The translations under genes were made by a program, and so were the position numbers. From the NCBI GenBank assembly GCA_030620035.1, contig JAUXAE010000035.1:1-10049 (forward strand): a stretch of 10,049 nt of DNA. Reading direction: 5' to 3'. The notes under the pieces were generated by a model, which worked only from the letters and a program-made list of their open reading frames with translations, was not told the origin of the DNA and ran no database searches. This document shows positions 6,100-10,049 of this stretch, one piece after another. Position 1 is the first letter of the stretch; each line of letters opens with the position of its first letter. The stretch is from Dehalococcoidales bacterium (GTDB lineage Bacteria; Chloroflexota; Dehalococcoidia; Dehalococcoidales; JAUXAE01).

Positions 6100-7218
6100 T
6101 CAAACCTGGTCAGTATCTAAGCCGATTTCTCCCTTGCGCTTCAATATTTTTATGGTGGTGATTAGCTTTTGGCATTCCGGCATGGTGCGCGGTGCCATGC
6201 GGACATACTGGGGCAGGCCAAAGGAGGCACAGTCACGAACCATGAGGCCGTGTTTCAGCAGGCCAGCCCGGAAATCTCGGCCGCTGCCTACCTTGACCAG
6301 GAAGAAATTTGTCTTTGACGGCATTACCTTAAGGCCAATCCGGCCCAGCTCATCTACCAGAAACTGCTTGGCCCGCCTTATCTTTAGCTCGCAGCGCCTG
6401 AGGTAATCGGTATCACTTAGGGCGGCCAGCCCGGCCCTCTGGGCGGCGGCATTGACATTCCAGGGCGGACAGACCCTGCCTAGATTTTGAATAATCTCCT
6501 TGCTTGATACTGCGAAGCCCAGCCGCAACCCGGCCAGGGCATAGTCCTTGGTCATGGAGCGTAGGCTAATCACATTGCCCCGGGGAATCAAGACGGTAGA
6601 AGACCAGCTTCCCTCAGTAAAGGCAAGATAAGCCTCATCCAGGATGAGCAGGCTGTCACTGCCAGCAGCCAAAACCGCCTCAACCTGCCGCCGGGACAGA
6701 TAATGGCCGGTGGGGTTATTGGGATTGCAGATAAAGACACCCTTGGGGCGGTGCTTCCTGATGAGAGCTACTGCCTCGTCAATATCAAAGGCGAAGTCCT
6801 CTTCTTCCCTGGCCCACTGCTCCAGAAGCCTGGCCCCCACAATCTGGCAGGCGACCTCATACTCACCAAAGGTGGGTTTTAGGATGAGTACTGAATCGCC
6901 GCCGCCAAAGTAAGCCTGGGTGACAAGGCGGATAATCTCCATGGAGCCACTGCCCACCAGAATATTATCTGGTGACACCGCCAGCCTCTCCGAGAGGCAC
7001 TGCCTAAACTCGATTGATTCAGAGTCAGGGTAACGGTCAATGACCACGGTTTTAAGAATTTCCTTTACCCCCGGCGGAAAGGAAAAGGGGTTGGAATTGA
7101 CACTGAAATCAATTACCTCATCGGGGCTAAGCCCCAGGCTCTTTAGCTCAGCATATCCAAGGCCGCCGTGGGCACAGGCCTCCAGTCTCTCTATTTCCGG
7201 TTTAGGTCGTATAGACAA
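6100..7218 (-). CDS. cobD: Threonine-phosphate decarboxylase (PLP-dependent, aminotransferase fold)
   Basis: A 372-residue fold-type I PLP enzyme. NPNNPTG (165-171), DEAY (194-197) and the PLP lysine Lys224 in SMTKDYALAGLRLG are all present, as is HGG near the N-terminus (17-19), common in CobD. It should decarboxylate L-threonine O-3-phosphate to (R)-1-amino-2-propanol phosphate, which CbiB attaches to adenosylcobyric acid. Histidinol-phosphate aminotransferases share the fold; cobalamin context decides the call. The TTG start (7216-7218) lies 17 bases inside the end of cbiB, with GGGGGTG upstream as ribosome site, implying coupled translation. It is the last gene of the upstream run; the next gene has its own promoter. 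Note that some naming schemes use cobD for the CbiB function. Confidence 0.88.
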   Translation of the reverse strand: MSIRPKPEIERLEACAHGGLGYAELKSLGLSPDEVIDFSVNSNPFSFPPGVKEILKTVVIDRYPDSESIEFRQCLSERLAVSPDNILVGSGSMEIIRLVTQAYFGGGDSVLILKPTFGEYEVACQIVGARLLEQWAREEEDFAFDIDEAVALIRKHRPKGVFICNPNNPTGHYLSRRQVEAVLAAGSDSLLILDEAYLAFTEGSWSSTVLIPRGNVISLRSMTKDYALAGLRLGFAVSSKEIIQNLGRVCPPWNVNAAAQRAGLAALSDTDYLRRCELKIRRAKQFLVDELGRIGLKVMPSKTNFFLVKVGSGRDFRAGLLKHGLMVRDCASFGLPQYVRMAPRTMPECQKLITTIKILKRKGEIGLDTDQV

Positions 7219-8125
7219 GGTAAATCACCCCCGCAATAATCAATAGCCAGGTTATGGCCGCTATCTGCACCAGCTTCAGTGAGGCGTCAATGGTCCCCGG
7301 GACCAGCGGGGCATTCCTGCTGCCCAGTTTATAGTGGCCCACCTTCTCCAGTTGGATATCAAGGGCACCAGCGGCGGCGGCCATGGGCCAACCAGCATTG
7401 GGGCTCTCTGTCCTGGCATGGTCTCTAAGCATTGCCTGCCACGACCTTCTAGAATTCCTTCTTGAGAAAAGGGCGGCCAAAACCATCAGTAGCGCCGCCA
7501 GTCTGGCCGGTATGAAATTTAGCACATCATCAAGCCGGGCGGCAAACTTGCCCAGATACTCATACCTACCATGGTAGCCTATCATGCTGTCCAGGGTGCT
7601 GACGGCACGATAGGCGACCGCCCCCGGGACTCCGAAGAGGACGAAATAGAAAAAGGGTGCCACCAGGCTGTCACAGGTGCTCTCGGCCACCGATTCCACG
7701 GTCGCCGATACCAGTAGCGGCCGGGGCAAACGGCTGGTATCACGGCTAACCAGAGAGCGTAGCTCAAAGCGCGCCTCGGCCAGCTTTTCAGCTAGTAGCA
7801 GCCTCTTTATCCTGAGGGCCGTCTTTTTAAGCCCCCTAAAGCTGAACATCAGCTTGAGAAGTAGCGCCCCGACCACGACATAGGCAACTAGGCTAACATC
7901 CTCAAGGTATAGCAGCAGGAAATAGACGGGGACGGTAAACAAAGCCACGACGACCAGGGTCATCACCAGCCCGTAGATAAACTGAAACCAAGGGTGACCT
8001 ATAATTACCCTCTCAAGGTATGAGATTACCCGGCCCATCCAGGCCACCGGGTGAAGGCTATTAGGCGGGTCGCCCAAAACCAAATCAATAATCAGTGCCA
8101 GGAAAAATATCAGTAAAACAGCCAC
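7202..8125 (-). CDS. cbiB: Adenosylcobinamide-phosphate synthase
   Basis: A 307-residue integral membrane protein of typical CbiB length. It condenses adenosylcobyric acid with aminopropanol (phosphate) at the cytoplasmic membrane. Family blocks visible are DLVLGDPPNSLHPVAWMGR (14-32), SRDTSRL (127-133), ESVAEST (144-150), STLDSMIGYHGRYEYLGKFA (176-195) and SPNAGWPMAA (241-250). Hydrophobic segments lie around 2-16, 48-73, 78-95, 153-172, 204-220 and 286-305. The start is GTG (8123-8125), six bases after the cbiZ stop with only a weak ribosome site, so it likely depends on translation of cbiZ. Its 3' end overlaps the cobD start. CbiB and CobD supply the two inputs of one step, matching the overlap. 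Confidence 0.94.
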   Translation of the reverse strand: MAVLLIFFLALIIDLVLGDPPNSLHPVAWMGRVISYLERVIIGHPWFQFIYGLVMTLVVVALFTVPVYFLLLYLEDVSLVAYVVVGALLLKLMFSFRGLKKTALRIKRLLLAEKLAEARFELRSLVSRDTSRLPRPLLVSATVESVAESTCDSLVAPFFYFVLFGVPGAVAYRAVSTLDSMIGYHGRYEYLGKFAARLDDVLNFIPARLAALLMVLAALFSRRNSRRSWQAMLRDHARTESPNAGWPMAAAAGALDIQLEKVGHYKLGSRNAPLVPGTIDASLKLVQIAAITWLLIIAGVIYLVYTT

Positions 8126-8131
8126 TGCTTC

Positions 8132-8899
8132 TTAATCCGAAACCTCAAGTCTTTTTTTGATGGCGCTGGTGGTTGCCCGGGTAACTGCCCGAGCCATCAG
8201 TTCCCCCAACTTACTGTGGCCACCAACATAGGCACACCGGTCACCGGTGCCCGATACCACCACAATCTGGTCAGTGCCGGTACCAGTGGCCGGCCACTCG
8301 GGACTATACGAGCTTCTTATATCCAGCTCCTCCAGGGCAATAACCTTAGCCTCCGTTATGGTGATAAATGAGGCCGCCAGGGCGGCCTGACCCAGTGAGG
8401 CACTAGTAAGCACAATGATATTTATGGTGCCTATCTGCTTAAACTTGCCCTTCTGCTCAATGTCGCTGGCCCGGTCCTTGCCTATTCTCAAAGCATTTGT
8501 CTTAACTCCGGCAGTAACCAGGGCCAGCAGCCAGAGCCCGTCTGAAGCCTCCTCGGCCCAGGCCAGTTCTTCCATGTTTACCCCGGTTGACAGAACGGCC
8601 ACCTTGTCCCAGGGCAGGTCAAGCTCAACAAGGGCCTCCTTTAGAACATCCCTAGAATAGCTTTTCCAGCTCCTCGGCTGGTTATGTAATAACGGCCACA
8701 GAGATTGGGGAAGATAGCAATTACAAACGGCACTCACCCTCTTGAACCCCTGCCGGCCACTTAAGGCATTTCTGACCTCAGGCAGGTGAACAACCAGAAT
8801 ATTAGCCGGCACCTCCCAGACCCGGTGACTGACAATCTCGGGCCTGATGCCGTGGAATTCCCCCAGCATCTCCCTGGCTGTGACCTTGGTTTTCTTCAT
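8132..8899 (-). CDS. cbiZ: Adenosylcobinamide amidohydrolase
   Basis: A 255-residue protein of the CbiZ family. It hydrolyses the aminopropanol amide of adenosylcobinamide (and in some organisms pseudocobalamin) to give adenosylcobyric acid, which re-enters synthesis at CbiB. Conserved stretches are STGVNM (104-109), TAGVKTNALRIG (129-140), NIIVLTSASLG (160-170), GTGTDQIVVVSG (206-217) and GGHSKLGELMA (226-236). No signal peptide; cytoplasmic. The ATG at 8899 is chosen over an upstream in-frame start because GAGAGGG precedes it by five bases and it then begins 11 bases after the ATPase stop. Position between a corrinoid importer and cbiB fits salvage and lower-ligand remodelling. CbiZ is typical of archaea and of bacteria that remodel imported corrinoids. 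Confidence 0.94.
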   Translation of the reverse strand: MKKTKVTAREMLGEFHGIRPEIVSHRVWEVPANILVVHLPEVRNALSGRQGFKRVSAVCNCYLPQSLWPLLHNQPRSWKSYSRDVLKEALVELDLPWDKVAVLSTGVNMEELAWAEEASDGLWLLALVTAGVKTNALRIGKDRASDIEQKGKFKQIGTINIIVLTSASLGQAALAASFITITEAKVIALEELDIRSSYSPEWPATGTGTDQIVVVSGTGDRCAYVGGHSKLGELMARAVTRATTSAIKKRLEVSD

Positions 8900-8910
8900 A
8901 AAAACCCTCT

Positions 8911-9735
8911 CTAGATTTTCTGGCTGGTATTCCCTCTGGGATTCCAATACTTGCTGTCGCCCACCCTGGGTAACACCGCCGGCAGGCCGCTCAGCGGGTG
9001 GGTATGAACATAGCTGCCAGAGCCATATACCTCATTGATATTTTCGGGACTAATAACCTCGGCTGGTGTCCCTTCAGCACGAATTCGGCTATCATTTATT
9101 AGCACCAATCGGTCACAATAATGAGAGGCCAAGTTCAGGTCGTGGAGAGCGGCCACCACCGTCAGCCTGTTTTCCCGGCACAGGCCCTTAATCAGATCAA
9201 GGATTTCAATCTGGCGGCCAATATCCAGATTGGCCGTGGGCTCATCTAGAAGAATGGCCTCCGTCTCCTGGGTTAGGGCCCGGGCAATGACGATACTCTG
9301 TATCTCGCCACCGGAAAGCTCACCAATCCTTCTCTCGGCCAGATGTTGGGTAGATGTCCTTTCCATAGCCTGCCAGGCAATAGCCATGTCCCTGGGACCT
9401 TCATACTGGAAAAGACCCAGATGGGGGTTTCGGCCCATGAGCACTATCTCAAAGGCGGTAAAGATACTGGGTAGAACCGCTGTCTGAGGGACAACACCGA
9501 CAAGAAGGGCTAAATCCTTCCTCGGTATCCGGGAAATATCCTTGCCGTTAATCATTACCCTGCCCGACCATGGGCTGATAGTATGGCATAGAGCCTTGAT
9601 GATGGTTGACTTACCCGAGCCATTGGGGCCGACAAGGCCCACCATCTCTCCGGGCATCATACTGAAGGTTATATCCCGGACGACCACTTTTGACCCGTAG
9701 CCAAGGGTAACATTCTGCATTTCCAGTTTAATCAT
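8911..9735 (-). CDS. btuD: ABC transporter ATP-binding protein, cobalamin/iron-siderophore (BtuD/FecE) type
   Basis: A 274-residue ATPase that powers import through the adjacent permease. Walker A GPNGSGKST (36-44), Q-loop Gln84 in VVPQ, signature LSGGE (140-144), Walker B ILLDEPT (161-167) and switch His198 in ALHD are all intact. The family also serves haem and siderophore uptake; the neighbouring cbiZ and cob genes make a corrinoid the likely cargo. About 30 residues past the usual C-terminal end (from residue 245) look unstructured. The ATG at 9735 has GAGG six bases before it and lies eight bases after the permease stop; a longer in-frame start at 9801 would overlap the permease by 58 bases. 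Symbol is by context. Confidence 0.9.
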   Translation of the reverse strand: MIKLEMQNVTLGYGSKVVVRDITFSMMPGEMVGLVGPNGSGKSTIIKALCHTISPWSGRVMINGKDISRIPRKDLALLVGVVPQTAVLPSIFTAFEIVLMGRNPHLGLFQYEGPRDMAIAWQAMERTSTQHLAERRIGELSGGEIQSIVIARALTQETEAILLDEPTANLDIGRQIEILDLIKGLCRENRLTVVAALHDLNLASHYCDRLVLINDSRIRAEGTPAEVISPENINEVYGSGSYVHTHPLSGLPAVLPRVGDSKYWNPRGNTSQKI

Positions 9736-9743
9736 TTTTTGCC

Positions 9744-10049
9744 TCAGAAAAGTACACTTGTCCGCCGCCGCAGTAAGTAAAGGAAGAAGGGGGCGCCACA
9801 AAAGGCAGTAATCACCCCAATCGGTATCTCGGTAGGTGCCAGCACGGTGCGGGCAACGATATCAGCCAGGATGAGGAAAACGGCCCCAACCAGAATGGAC
9901 AAGGGCAATAGAAAACGGTAATCCGGCCCCCAGAGCAAACGCACGGTGTGGGGGATTATGATGCCCACAAAGCCAATAATGCCCACGAAGGAAACGGCCG
10001 CCGCCGTGACAAGGGTGGCCGCGGCCAGAAGAATAAGCTTGAACCTTTC
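9744..10049 (-). CDS. btuC: ABC transporter permease, BtuC/FecD family (C-terminal part; start beyond window)
   Basis: The reading frame is open to the right edge, giving the last 101 residues of a FecCD-family permease, which usually has about 330. The visible end has the family hallmark AAAVSFVGIIGFVGIIIPH followed by RLL-GPDYR-LLPLS, then a hydrophobic segment, ARTVLAPTEIPIGVITA and GAPFFLYLL. It should form the membrane channel of a corrinoid importer with the ATPase eight bases downstream. Gene neighbours rather than sequence support corrinoid over siderophore. The substrate-binding protein (BtuF-like) is not in the window and may lie further right. Confidence 0.88.
   Translation of the reverse strand, partial: ERFKLILLAAATLVTAAAVSFVGIIGFVGIIIPHTVRLLWGPDYRFLLPLSILVGAVFLILADIVARTVLAPTEIPIGVITAFCGAPFFLYLLRRRTSVLF

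Noticed and set aside
8900..8947. Longer cbiZ start overlapping the ATPase gene
   Set aside because: The ATG at 8899 has a strong ribosome site and avoids the overlap; the extra residues match no family feature.
9736..9801. Longer ATPase start overlapping the permease gene
   Set aside because: The ATG at 9735 has GAGG upstream and begins the usual N-terminus of this ATPase family.
1..10049. tRNA or rRNA genes, CRISPR arrays, insertion sequences, integration sites
   Set aside because: None seen on reading; the window is packed with housekeeping-type genes and shows no direct repeat array or transposase.

Overview
The window reads as bacterial chromosome of moderate GC with dense, mostly minus-strand genes, frequent GTG/TTG starts and good Shine-Dalgarno sites. 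Gene content and order (corrinoid ABC importer, cbiZ, cbiB, cobD, cobT, cobS, cobC, cobU) resemble, from memory and unchecked, the cobinamide salvage and remodelling clusters of Dehalococcoides and relatives (Chloroflexota, class Dehalococcoidia). The archaeal-type GlmU-like proteins beside it fit that placement. Taxonomy is inference.

Layout, left to right. Positions 1-1961 hold two tandem, paralogous minus-strand sugar nucleotidyltransferases of the GlmU-like type; the leftmost is cut by the window edge. Positions 1962-2241 are a divergent intergenic region with a near-consensus promoter for the nucleotidyltransferase pair, a probable promoter for thioredoxin, and a strong two-part hairpin in the nucleotidyltransferase leader. 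Positions 2242-2559 are a small thioredoxin, the only plus-strand gene. Positions 2597-5680 are the minus-strand operon cobT-cobS-cobC-cobU. Its leader (5681-6073) carries a near-consensus promoter, a cobalamin riboswitch and a strong intrinsic terminator. Positions 6100-10049 hold a second minus-strand run whose promoter lies beyond the right edge: a BtuC/FecD-type permease (C-terminal part only), its ATPase, cbiZ, cbiB and cobD.

Together the cobalamin genes form a near-complete remodelling route. The ABC importer brings in corrinoids. CbiZ removes the aminopropanol side of adenosylcobinamide to give adenosylcobyric acid. CobD makes aminopropanol phosphate and CbiB attaches it. CobU activates the product to adenosylcobinamide-GDP. 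CobT makes alpha-ribazole phosphate, CobS joins the two halves, and CobC removes the phosphate. No corrin-ring synthesis gene, adenosyltransferase or lower-base synthesis gene lies in the window, so the organism may depend on imported corrinoid, although the rest of the genome is not visible.

I see no wholly new system. The most interesting parts are regulatory: the riboswitch can be read as a switch between a closing stem, an antiterminator and a terminator, and the 5' leader of the nucleotidyltransferase pair contains an unexplained hairpin.
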